Source of the DNA: an uncultured Alistipes sp.
GTDB lineage: Bacteria > Bacteroidota > Bacteroidia > Bacteroidales > Rikenellaceae
Length of the DNA: 20,936 nt
Direction: 5' to 3'
Assembly (NCBI GenBank): GCA_949840605.1
Contig: CATKXN010000042.1
Span: 1 to 20,936 of the forward strand
Part shown: piece after piece, positions 1 to 7,000 of the stretch
Numbering within the stretch: position 1 is the stretch's first letter
Layout of the letters: each line of letters opens with the position of its first letter
Notes under the pieces: generated by a model
What the model was told of the DNA's origin: nothing
Database searches by the model: none
The model's input: only the letters and a program-made list of their open reading frames with translations
Translations under genes and position numbers: made by a program

Positions 1-1351
1 TGAAATCCTGCCGGTAGTAATCGATGCGGTTGTCGCGGATGAGCCGGGCGATCTGCTCGCAGAACCACGCGCGGGCCACGGGGTCGCCCAGGTTGAAGAG
101 GAACGAATCGACGCTTCCGCGCTTCACCCAGCCCGGCTGGGCGGCTTTGCCGCTGGCGTCGAGCATGAATTCGGGGTGTTCGACGGCCCAGTCGGAATCC
201 TTCATCACGCGCTCGGGCTCGAACCACACCATGAACTTGCAGCCGGCGCGGTGCACCCCGTCGGCCACCTCGCCGAGGCCCTGCGGGAAGCGCACGCTGT
301 CCACCGACCAGTTGCCTACGGTGTTGGCCCAGTTGAAGCCGTTTTTCCAGTCGGCGGCTTTGCTGTACCATCCGGCGTCGAGCCAGAAGACCTGGGGCAG
401 CAGGCCGAACTGCTCGTAGCGTTTCACGAGGGCCGTGGCGTAATCGGCCGTCATGCAGGTGTATTCGTTGCAGGGGGCGGGATCGCCGTAGTTGAAGCTC
501 GAACAGATCGGGAATACGGCGGGTTTGCCGTCGGCCGCGGGGTGGTGGTGGGCCAGCAGGAAACGGCGCAGGAGGTTCTGGCCGTCCATGCGGTCGTCGC
601 CCTGCCACAGAAGCATGGCCGTCGAGGGGGTGCGGATCTCCTCGCCCGGAAGCAGGTAGGCGGCCAGGTTCTTCATGCCGGTCGCCACGCTCACGGCGTT
701 CGCCGCCGGGCGTGCGATGTCGGCTTTCCAGTTGCCGGTCCATCCGATGGCGACGACCATGCCTCCCGCGGGCAGCTGGACGTTGAAAAAGGGAAAGGCG
801 TGCGACGACGAGCGTCCGCCCTGCGGGTGCATCGAATGCCGGTCGCCCACGGCCAGTTCGCGCGTGCGGGCGTGGAAGTCGGCTTTCGAGACGTGGCTGC
901 CGTCGGCGTAGTGGAGCAGGAAGGGCCCCTTGGCCGTCGATTCGGGGATGATGTCCACGACCTTCACCTGTTCGATTTTCGGGGAGTTCCCCTCGGAGGT
1001 GTTGCGGAAGCGGAGCACCCACTCCATGGCGTTGAAATCGGCGAAAGTCTTCACGCGGCACTCGACGGCGAGCCCCGTGGCGGGGTCGGTATAGGTGTAG
1101 ACGCGCTCGGTGACGTTCCGCTCCGTTGCGGGAAGCGTCTCGGCATCGTATTTCCATTGGGCGATCGTCTTGCCCGAGGGCACCCCTCCGCAGACGAACG
1201 AGAAGGGCGGCACCTTGCCTTTGGCGAAGGCCCCGGCGACCCATTTTTCACAGTCGGCGCCTTGGGCGGGGATGCGCAGGCGCGATTGGGCGGAGGTCTG
1301 TGCGGCGGTCAGCAGGAGGGTTGCAAGCAGCAGTCTGAAAAGATATTTCAT
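1..1351 (-). CDS. GH36-family (melibiase-type) glycoside hydrolase, truncated by window edge
   Basis: Predicted secreted exo-glycosidase of GH36 (alpha-galactosidase / alpha-N-acetylgalactosaminidase family). The start at 1351 gives a clear signal peptide (MKYLFRLLLATLLLTAAQTSA, cleavage near residue 21). A beta-rich GH36 N-terminal domain with YTYTDPATGLAVEC and MEWVLRFRNTS follows. The TIM-barrel then shows VFWLDAGW, KFMVWFEPERV and finally IDYYRQDF. The Asp of RQD, about residue 449, is the expected nucleophile, and only one more residue is encoded before the left edge. The acid/base region and C-terminal domain are therefore not visible. It begins 12 bases after the stop of the upstream GH36 gene, so it is probably last or near last in the operon. 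It is clearly paralogous to that neighbour along its whole visible length, with many differences. Family assignment is firm; the sugar removed (Gal or GalNAc, or another) cannot be decided here. Confidence 0.9.
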   Translation of the reverse strand, partial: MKYLFRLLLATLLLTAAQTSAQSRLRIPAQGADCEKWVAGAFAKGKVPPFSFVCGGVPSGKTIAQWKYDAETLPATERNVTERVYTYTDPATGLAVECRVKTFADFNAMEWVLRFRNTSEGNSPKIEQVKVVDIIPESTAKGPFLLHYADGSHVSKADFHARTRELAVGDRHSMHPQGGRSSSHAFPFFNVQLPAGGMVVAIGWTGNWKADIARPAANAVSVATGMKNLAAYLLPGEEIRTPSTAMLLWQGDDRMDGQNLLRRFLLAHHHPAADGKPAVFPICSSFNYGDPAPCNEYTCMTADYATALVKRYEQFGLLPQVFWLDAGWYSKAADWKNGFNWANTVGNWSVDSVRFPQGLGEVADGVHRAGCKFMVWFEPERVMKDSDWAVEHPEFMLDASGKAAQPGWVKRGSVDSFLFNLGDPVARAWFCEQIARLIRDNRIDYYRQDF

Positions 1352-1363
1352 GGTTTGTGAGGC

Positions 1364-3451
1364 TCAGTTTTTGCGGTATTTTATCAGCAGCGAACTTTTC
1401 GGATTGTCGAGGCGGAGCGTCAGCCCCTCGGTCAGTTCCCGGCCGCTGCGGACGGTCTCGGCCTGCGTGTCGCAGTCCGAGAGGGTATAGGAGGCGTCGG
1501 GCGTGAGTCCGCCCAGGCGCACGGTGTATTCCGCGTCGGGAGCATCCTGGCGGCGGAAAGCGACCACGATGCCCGAATTGTCCGACGGACGGTGCATCTG
1601 GTAGGCCATCCACACGTCGGAACCCGTCAGGTCGCCCGTTCCCGAGAGCGGATAATAGTCTTCGTAGTAGTATTCGCGGATGTCGCGGTATTCGCGGATG
1701 CACTGCTGCATGTCGAGGACCGAAACGCCCGGCTCGGTGACTTTCCAGTTGCACTGGAGCGCCGACGAGAGGCTCGAGCGGAACGAATACCGGTCCGGCA
1801 GCAGGATGCCCGTGCCGTGTATCGGCAGGAAGAAGTTCAGCCCGTAGGTGTGGCACTGGTAGCCGTCGGGGTCGTCGTAGTGGTAGTAGTCGCTGCGCCA
1901 GAGGGGCGCGCTGCGGCCGACGGATTCCCAGTCGAGGCGTTTGCCGCCCGAGGCGCAGTTGTCGATCAGCAGGCCCGGGAAGCGGTCCAGCAGGTAGTCC
2001 CAGAATCGGTAGAGGTTTTCGATGTGGCGGATCTCCTTGATGCCGCTGCGGCCGGGTTCGTCGGCGTCGCGCCAGTAAGGGGCCGGGAGCATGTTGAAAT
2101 CCTGGCGGTAGTAGTCGATTCCGTTCTCTTCGATCAGGTCGCCGTAGTATTTGCAGAGCCAGTCGCACGCCGCGTCGTTGCCCAGGTCGAACAGGTGCCA
2201 CGTCGACTGTTCCGAGCCTTCGGGCCACTGGGTGTCGAGCATCCACTCCTTGTGTTCCGCGGCCCACTGCGTGCCCTTCACGACGCGCTCGGGCTCGAAC
2301 CACACCATGAATTTGGCGCCGGTCTCGTGCACGGCGTCCGACACGGGTTTCAGCCCCTCGGGGAAGCGTTCCCGGTCGACCGTCCAGTTGCCCGTGGTGT
2401 TGGCCCAGCTCTTTCCGTTGCGGAAATCACCGGCCCCGGTGTGCCATCCGGCGTCGAGCCAGAAGACGTCGGGCGTCAGTCCGAACATCGCGTAGCGACG
2501 GACCATAGCAATGGCCCAGTCGGCCGTCAGACACGAATATTCGCCGCAGGGCTGCGGGTCGCGGTAGTTGAAGGCGCTGCAAAGCGGGTAGAAGGGGCTG
2601 CCGTCGACCTTGCGCGAATGGTGCGCGAGAACGAGGCGGCGGAACCGGTTGTGGCCGTTCATGCGGTCGCCGCTCCAGAACATCAGGGCGACCGAGGGCG
2701 TGCGTATCCGCTCGCCCGGGTAAAGGTAGAGATCGGTGTTCAGCATGCCCGTCGCCAGCGTCAGGCGGTTCGGGGCGCGTTTCTCGAGGTCGGCGAACCA
2801 TGTTCCGGTCCAGCCGACGGCGACCATCACGCCCTGCCGCGAAGCCTCGGATTCGAGGTTGAAGAAGGGAAAAGCCTCCTCCGACGAACGACCTCCGTGG
2901 GGCTCGATGTGCAGCGGGCGGTCCGTGCGCAGCTCCGCGGTGCGGGGAGCATAGTCGGCCTTCGAAATCTTGTTGCCCTCGGCGTAGTGGATTTTCAGTG
3001 CGCCGGCAGCGGGGTAGACCATATCGAAATCCGCGGCCTTCACGCGTGTGAGCTGCCCGGAATGTTCAGCCGACGCATTGCGGAAATGAAGCACCCATTC
3101 CACGGCCCGGAACTCGGGATACCCCTTGACGTCGCAGACCACTTCGAGTCCGCCGCGGGGGTCGGTGTAGGTGAACGTGCGCAGGACGACGTCGTCTTCC
3201 GCCGAGGCGGGCGCCGTGCGGCTCCAGCGCCACGAACGGAGGAACTCCTCCGACGGCCGTTCGTCCAGAACGAACGAGAACGGCGGCAGCTGGCCTTTTG
3301 CGAAGTGCCGGTCGATCCAGCGGGCGATGTCTGTCCGGTCGCCTTGCATCTGCAAACGCGCCTGCGCCGACGCCGGGGTCGATCCCAGCGCCAGCCACAG
3401 GGCACTTGCCAAGGCGATGATGATGCGTCGGTAATTGATTGCGGGTTTCAT
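1364..3451 (-). CDS. GH36-family (melibiase-type) glycoside hydrolase, secreted
   Basis: Complete 695-residue GH36 enzyme that should remove terminal alpha-linked galactose or a related sugar by a retaining mechanism. Signal peptide at residues 1-31 (ending ASAQA). The beta-sandwich N-terminal domain covers roughly 32-290, the catalytic barrel roughly 291-600, and a short beta C-terminal domain the rest. Visible motifs are FWLDAGW (330-336), KFMVWFEPERV (380-390), IDYYRQDFN with predicted nucleophile Asp451, NCASGG (498-503), and LWRSDYY with predicted acid/base Asp521. The two Asp lie 70 residues apart, as expected for GH36. The usual Lys-Trp-Asp around the nucleophile is Arg-Gln-Asp here, marking a divergent subgroup. 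It lies 36 bases after the lipoprotein gene and 12 bases before a second GH36 gene, so it is probably cotranscribed with both. Signal peptide type I suggests a periplasmic location. Confidence 0.93.
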   Translation of the reverse strand: MKPAINYRRIIIALASALWLALGSTPASAQARLQMQGDRTDIARWIDRHFAKGQLPPFSFVLDERPSEEFLRSWRWSRTAPASAEDDVVLRTFTYTDPRGGLEVVCDVKGYPEFRAVEWVLHFRNASAEHSGQLTRVKAADFDMVYPAAGALKIHYAEGNKISKADYAPRTAELRTDRPLHIEPHGGRSSEEAFPFFNLESEASRQGVMVAVGWTGTWFADLEKRAPNRLTLATGMLNTDLYLYPGERIRTPSVALMFWSGDRMNGHNRFRRLVLAHHSRKVDGSPFYPLCSAFNYRDPQPCGEYSCLTADWAIAMVRRYAMFGLTPDVFWLDAGWHTGAGDFRNGKSWANTTGNWTVDRERFPEGLKPVSDAVHETGAKFMVWFEPERVVKGTQWAAEHKEWMLDTQWPEGSEQSTWHLFDLGNDAACDWLCKYYGDLIEENGIDYYRQDFNMLPAPYWRDADEPGRSGIKEIRHIENLYRFWDYLLDRFPGLLIDNCASGGKRLDWESVGRSAPLWRSDYYHYDDPDGYQCHTYGLNFFLPIHGTGILLPDRYSFRSSLSSALQCNWKVTEPGVSVLDMQQCIREYRDIREYYYEDYYPLSGTGDLTGSDVWMAYQMHRPSDNSGIVVAFRRQDAPDAEYTVRLGGLTPDASYTLSDCDTQAETVRSGRELTEGLTLRLDNPKSSLLIKYRKN

Positions 3452-3487
3452 CGTCTGTTTTCAGGGTTTGTCATTCGGCCTTTACTG

Positions 3488-5386
3488 TCAATAGGTGCAG
3501 GGGTCGCTGCCGCCTTCGTGGGTATGTATGGCATGCGAATCCGCCCCGCCTTCGCCGTGGTAGGTCCAGCAGGTCACCTTCACGCCGTCCTTGAGCGCCT
3601 GGACGATCGGGCCGTTTTCCACCCATCCGCCTTCAAAATTAGTAAATTTATTCGAATTGTTCTCATCCGCATTGCTGCCCGAGAAAACCCGCCACCAATA
3701 TTCCTCGACATTGAAATGGCGTTCGCCCTTGGCTTCGGCGGCCGATGCCCACGACAGCGAGAACGTATCCGTGGCCTTGAAAAGGTACATCCACTGCATG
3801 CCGCCCTCCTGTTTCGAGTTGTTGAGCAGCGTAAGACGTTCGATGGGATTGCCTTTCAGTTTCAGAATACGGATCTTGCCGCAGTTTTCGATGCTCAGTT
3901 CCTCGATCCGGTTGTTTTCGGCATTGAGCTCGTAGATGAGGCATACTTTGTCTGCGGCGTCGTTGCACTTGCCGAAGTTGAATCCGCTGAGCCGGTTGTC
4001 CTGAATGAAGAACCGGTCGATCATAGGAAGCTGGCGCATGTCTATTTCACCTTCGATCTGGTTGCGTTCCAGCTGGACATAGGTCAGTTTCGAGACCGGA
4101 TCGACGCCGTACGTGCCGAAGCTGACCTTCTTGAACCGGCCGTCGCCCATGCCGGGATCGCCCCATGCCAGCAGCGTGACGCAGTTGGGGAACAGGCTCA
4201 TGTCGAGCTCCTCGATCAGCGTATTGGCCACGTTGAGCGAGGTCACTCCCGAGAGGTCGAAATATTTCATTCCCGAGAGGTCTTTGGCTCCGGTGACGTA
4301 CGACAGGTCTACGGCGCCGTTTTCTGCGGGTGTGAAGGTGCAGCGTTTCAGGTCGGCCGGAGATGCGTCGAACGTACCCTCCGCTGCGTTGTACTGGAAT
4401 ACGGCGGCCGGCTTCACGTAGCCTTTGCGGGTCAGCTGGCCGTTGAATCCGGCGATCGAACCGTCGGTCACCACTTCGTCTTTGGCGGTCAGCGCATAGC
4501 CGAGGCTCGCGGCCATCCTGACCGTTTCGCCGTCGTAGCGGATGTAATCCACGCAGACGGCCTTGCCGTCGCGCATGACGGTGATTTTCAGCGTGCGGTC
4601 TTTGGGTGCGTCTGCGGGCAGGTCGAATTCGGCGCCCGCCGACGTGACGTTCTTCACGTCGGCGCTCCCGGTGTACGCGAAGAAGTCTTCGAGGTGGATC
4701 TTGTCACCGGCCCTGAAGCCTGCGGCCGTCATCTTGACGGTGTTTCCGGCGAGGTCCTTCAGGTAGGGCGTTGCGATGCTTTCCATTTCGGGGATCGACA
4801 CGGTCACCTTGCAGGTCGCGGTCTTCTCGTCGACGGTCAGGGTGATATCCGTCGTACCTTCGGCCAGGGCCGTCACGGTACCGTCGTCGGCGATGGTGGC
4901 GACCGCTTTGTCGCCCGAGTTCCAGACGGCTGCCTGATCGGTGGCGTTCTCGGGGTTGATCGTGTAGGTCAGCTTCTCGGTCTTGCCGACGAACAGGGCC
5001 AGCTCGGTCTTCGAGAGTTCGATCTTCTCGACCCGGATCGGGGCCGGGGTGACGGTGAGCGTCGCCTTGCCGTTTTTGCCGCCGCAGAGTGCCATGATCA
5101 CGGCTTCACCCTCGGCCACGCCGGTCACGACGCCTGTCGATTCGTCTACCGTAGCGGTTTCCGGCGTGCGGGATATCCACTTCACGCTCTTGTCCGTAGC
5201 GTTCTCGGGCAGCACTTCGGCTTTCAGGGTGAGGGTGGTCCCTGCGACGACGCTGCCGGTCGCCGGGGTGACCTTGACTTCGGCGACGGGAATTGTCTCG
5301 ACTTCTTTCGTGTCGTCGTCGCTGCACGAGACGGCGACCGTTGCGAATGCCGTCAGGACGGCAATGGCGGAAAAGATTTTTTTCAT
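3488..5386 (-). CDS. Surface lipoprotein with two Big_2 Ig-like domains, an IPT-like domain and leucine-rich repeats
   Basis: 632-residue lipoprotein with no catalytic motif that I recognise. The lipobox AVSC places the acylated Cys at 21. It is followed by Ser-Asp-Asp-Asp, which matches the Bacteroidota lipoprotein export signal and points to display on the cell surface. Two bacterial Ig-like group 2 (Big_2) repeats lie at about 32-113 and 117-197, each with the NATD(K/Q) turn and a TGV(V)TGVAEG or DGTVTALAEG end. A third beta domain at about 205-285 (TVKMTAAGFRAGDKI) resembles IPT/TIG folds. Residues about 368-525 carry irregular leucine-rich repeats (LTYVQLERNQIEGEIDM, YELNAENNRIEELSI, IRILKLKGNPIERLTL). 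The C-terminal ~100 residues are Trp/Tyr rich. Placed between the isomerase and the GH36 pair, it is best read as a surface glycan-binding protein of the PUL. That role is inferred from context, not from a known binding motif. Confidence 0.8.
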   Translation of the reverse strand: MKKIFSAIAVLTAFATVAVSCSDDDTKEVETIPVAEVKVTPATGSVVAGTTLTLKAEVLPENATDKSVKWISRTPETATVDESTGVVTGVAEGEAVIMALCGGKNGKATLTVTPAPIRVEKIELSKTELALFVGKTEKLTYTINPENATDQAAVWNSGDKAVATIADDGTVTALAEGTTDITLTVDEKTATCKVTVSIPEMESIATPYLKDLAGNTVKMTAAGFRAGDKIHLEDFFAYTGSADVKNVTSAGAEFDLPADAPKDRTLKITVMRDGKAVCVDYIRYDGETVRMAASLGYALTAKDEVVTDGSIAGFNGQLTRKGYVKPAAVFQYNAAEGTFDASPADLKRCTFTPAENGAVDLSYVTGAKDLSGMKYFDLSGVTSLNVANTLIEELDMSLFPNCVTLLAWGDPGMGDGRFKKVSFGTYGVDPVSKLTYVQLERNQIEGEIDMRQLPMIDRFFIQDNRLSGFNFGKCNDAADKVCLIYELNAENNRIEELSIENCGKIRILKLKGNPIERLTLLNNSKQEGGMQWMYLFKATDTFSLSWASAAEAKGERHFNVEEYWWRVFSGSNADENNSNKFTNFEGGWVENGPIVQALKDGVKVTCWTYHGEGGADSHAIHTHEGGSDPCTY

Positions 5387-5422
5387 AATAGGTTGGAATT
5401 TAGGGTGTCATGTCTTGTGCGG

Positions 5423-6001
5423 TCAGAAGCCCAGCTCTTTTTCGAGGGCTTCGATCACGATGTGGATAACTTTGATGTGTATCTCCTGAATGCGGTCCGA
5501 ATGGGGCGTGCGGGGGGCCAGAAGCGCCACGTCGGCCGTTTCGGCCAGCCGGGAGGGGCCTTCGGCGGTGAGCGCCACGACCTTCATGCCCAGGCGGCGG
5601 GCCGCCGCGGCCGCGGCGACGACGTTCTGCGAATTGCCGCTGGTCGAGATGGCCAGCAGCACGTCGCCGGGTTTGCCGAACGCCTCGACCCAGCGGACGA
5701 AAATGTCCCCGAACGAGAAGTCGTTGCCCACGCAGGTCATGTAGGCCGGATCGTTGATGGCCATGGCCGCCAGCGGGCGTCGGTTCTCGCGGAAACGTCC
5801 GGTGAGCTCCTCGGCGAAATGGGCGGCGTCGCACAGCGAACCGCCGTTGCCGCAGCTCATGATCTTGCAGCCGTTGCGGAGCGCTTCGGCCATTGTGTCT
5901 ACGATCGCCTCCATCGTCGGAAGGGTCCGGGGCGAGGCGAGGAAATCAGCCAGCGCGTCGTTCGCCTCGCGGAGGCTGTGTTCGATAATCTGCCGTTTCA
6001 T
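5423..6001 (-). CDS. gmhA: GmhA-type SIS-domain phosphosugar isomerase (sedoheptulose-7-phosphate isomerase family)
   Basis: 192-residue cytoplasmic SIS-domain protein, the same length as E. coli GmhA and alignable to it from memory without gaps. Shared blocks are SCGNGGSLCDAAHFAEELTG (49-68), CVGNDF, GDVLLAISTSGNSQNV (phosphosugar-binding SIS loop) and DRIQEIHIKVIH. Glu65 and His180, the catalytic pair in GmhA, and the metal-ligand His61 are all present. Known GmhA enzymes interconvert sedoheptulose 7-phosphate and D-glycero-D-manno-heptose 7-phosphate at the start of ADP- or GDP-heptose synthesis. Here it sits between a ROK kinase (12 bases upstream) and PUL lipoprotein and glycosidase genes, an unusual setting for a surface-heptose biosynthesis gene. 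It may serve a catabolic aldose-to-ketose phosphate step. The family call is strong; the physiological substrate is uncertain. Confidence 0.88.
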   Translation of the reverse strand: MKRQIIEHSLREANDALADFLASPRTLPTMEAIVDTMAEALRNGCKIMSCGNGGSLCDAAHFAEELTGRFRENRRPLAAMAINDPAYMTCVGNDFSFGDIFVRWVEAFGKPGDVLLAISTSGNSQNVVAAAAAARRLGMKVVALTAEGPSRLAETADVALLAPRTPHSDRIQEIHIKVIHIVIEALEKELGF

Positions 6002-6013
6002 CTTCGTACGGTT

Positions 6014-6991
6014 TTATGCGTTGGCGGCCACCGACAGCGCCGCATAGTCGCCGATCGCCTCGCCCAACGCCGCGGGAACCACGCGGCAGACACGCCGGGC
6101 GTGGGAGAGCGCTTCGCGGGCGACGACCTCCTCCATATAGGGTTTCATCAGGCTCTCGTTGCGGGCGTAGATGCTGCCGATGACGATCATCTCGGGGTTG
6201 ATCAGGTCGATGACGATCGACAGCCCCCTGCCCAGGTAGCGGGCCGAAGTGCGGTAGATTTCCATCGCCAGGGCGTCGCCGTCTGCGGCGGCCTGTGCCA
6301 CCAGCCGGGCGTCGATCCTGTCGGTATCGCCTTCGGGGCACCACGCGACCTTTTCGCCCATCTGCAGGCGCTCCTTTACGGCGAACTGCGCCAGCTGGCG
6401 GATGCCGCCGCCGCTGCAGAATCCTTCGAACGAGCCGCATTTGCCGTAACCCACGGGCCCGAAATCGCTCAGGCGGATGTGCCCCAGCTCCCCGGCGTTG
6501 TCGTTGGTTCCGGTGTAGATGTGTCCGTCGAGGATCAGCCCGGCGCCGAGGCCCGTGCCGAAGGTCAGGAAGACCATGTTCCGGGTGCCCGCCCCGGCTC
6601 CGAACTGCCATTCGGCCAGCGCGCAGGCGTTGGCGTCGTTGTGGATGGCGGTGCGGATGCCGAACTCCTTTCCGAAGATTTCGACGATGGGGATGTTGTC
6701 CCAGCCGGGCAGGTTGGGGGGCGACATCACCACACCCGTGCGGCTGTCCAGCGGGCCTCCGCAGCTGATGCCGATGGCCCGGGTGTTGCCCGCGTCGAGG
6801 CCGTGGCGTCCCATGACGTTCCGGATGCTGGTTTTGAGCTGCTCTATGGTCCGGGCGACGTCGGAGGTGCGGAAACACTCCTTATCGAGGATCGTTACCC
6901 GGTTGCCCTCCTGCTGTCCGTAGGTGACGGCGCATTTGGTGCCTCCGATGTCGACGCCGATGATGTTTTCTTTCATGTTCGTTGTAGCCAT
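6014..6991 (-). CDS. ROK-family sugar kinase
   Basis: 325-residue ROK (repressor, ORF, kinase) protein without the N-terminal helix-turn-helix of ROK repressors, so it is expected to be an ATP-dependent sugar kinase in the cytoplasm. Phosphate-binding loop GVDIGGTK at 12-19, catalytic base Asp119 in HNDANA, second phosphate loop TFGTGLGAGL at 143-152, and the sugar-contacting GELGH at 168-171 are visible. The ROK zinc motif CxCGxxGC is replaced by VGYGKCGSFEGFCSG (180-194): the three usual Cys positions are Val, Tyr and Ser, while Glu189 remains. The second Met (position 6976, MKENIIGVDIGG) fits usual ROK starts better than 6991; neither has a convincing ribosome site. It lies 9 bases after the GH2 gene and 12 bases before gmhA. 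Hexoses such as glucose or mannose are the common substrates of the family, but none can be chosen here. Confidence 0.88.
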   Translation of the reverse strand: MATTNMKENIIGVDIGGTKCAVTYGQQEGNRVTILDKECFRTSDVARTIEQLKTSIRNVMGRHGLDAGNTRAIGISCGGPLDSRTGVVMSPPNLPGWDNIPIVEIFGKEFGIRTAIHNDANACALAEWQFGAGAGTRNMVFLTFGTGLGAGLILDGHIYTGTNDNAGELGHIRLSDFGPVGYGKCGSFEGFCSGGGIRQLAQFAVKERLQMGEKVAWCPEGDTDRIDARLVAQAAADGDALAMEIYRTSARYLGRGLSIVIDLINPEMIVIGSIYARNESLMKPYMEEVVAREALSHARRVCRVVPAALGEAIGDYAALSVAANA

Positions 6992-7000
6992 TATGGGTAT

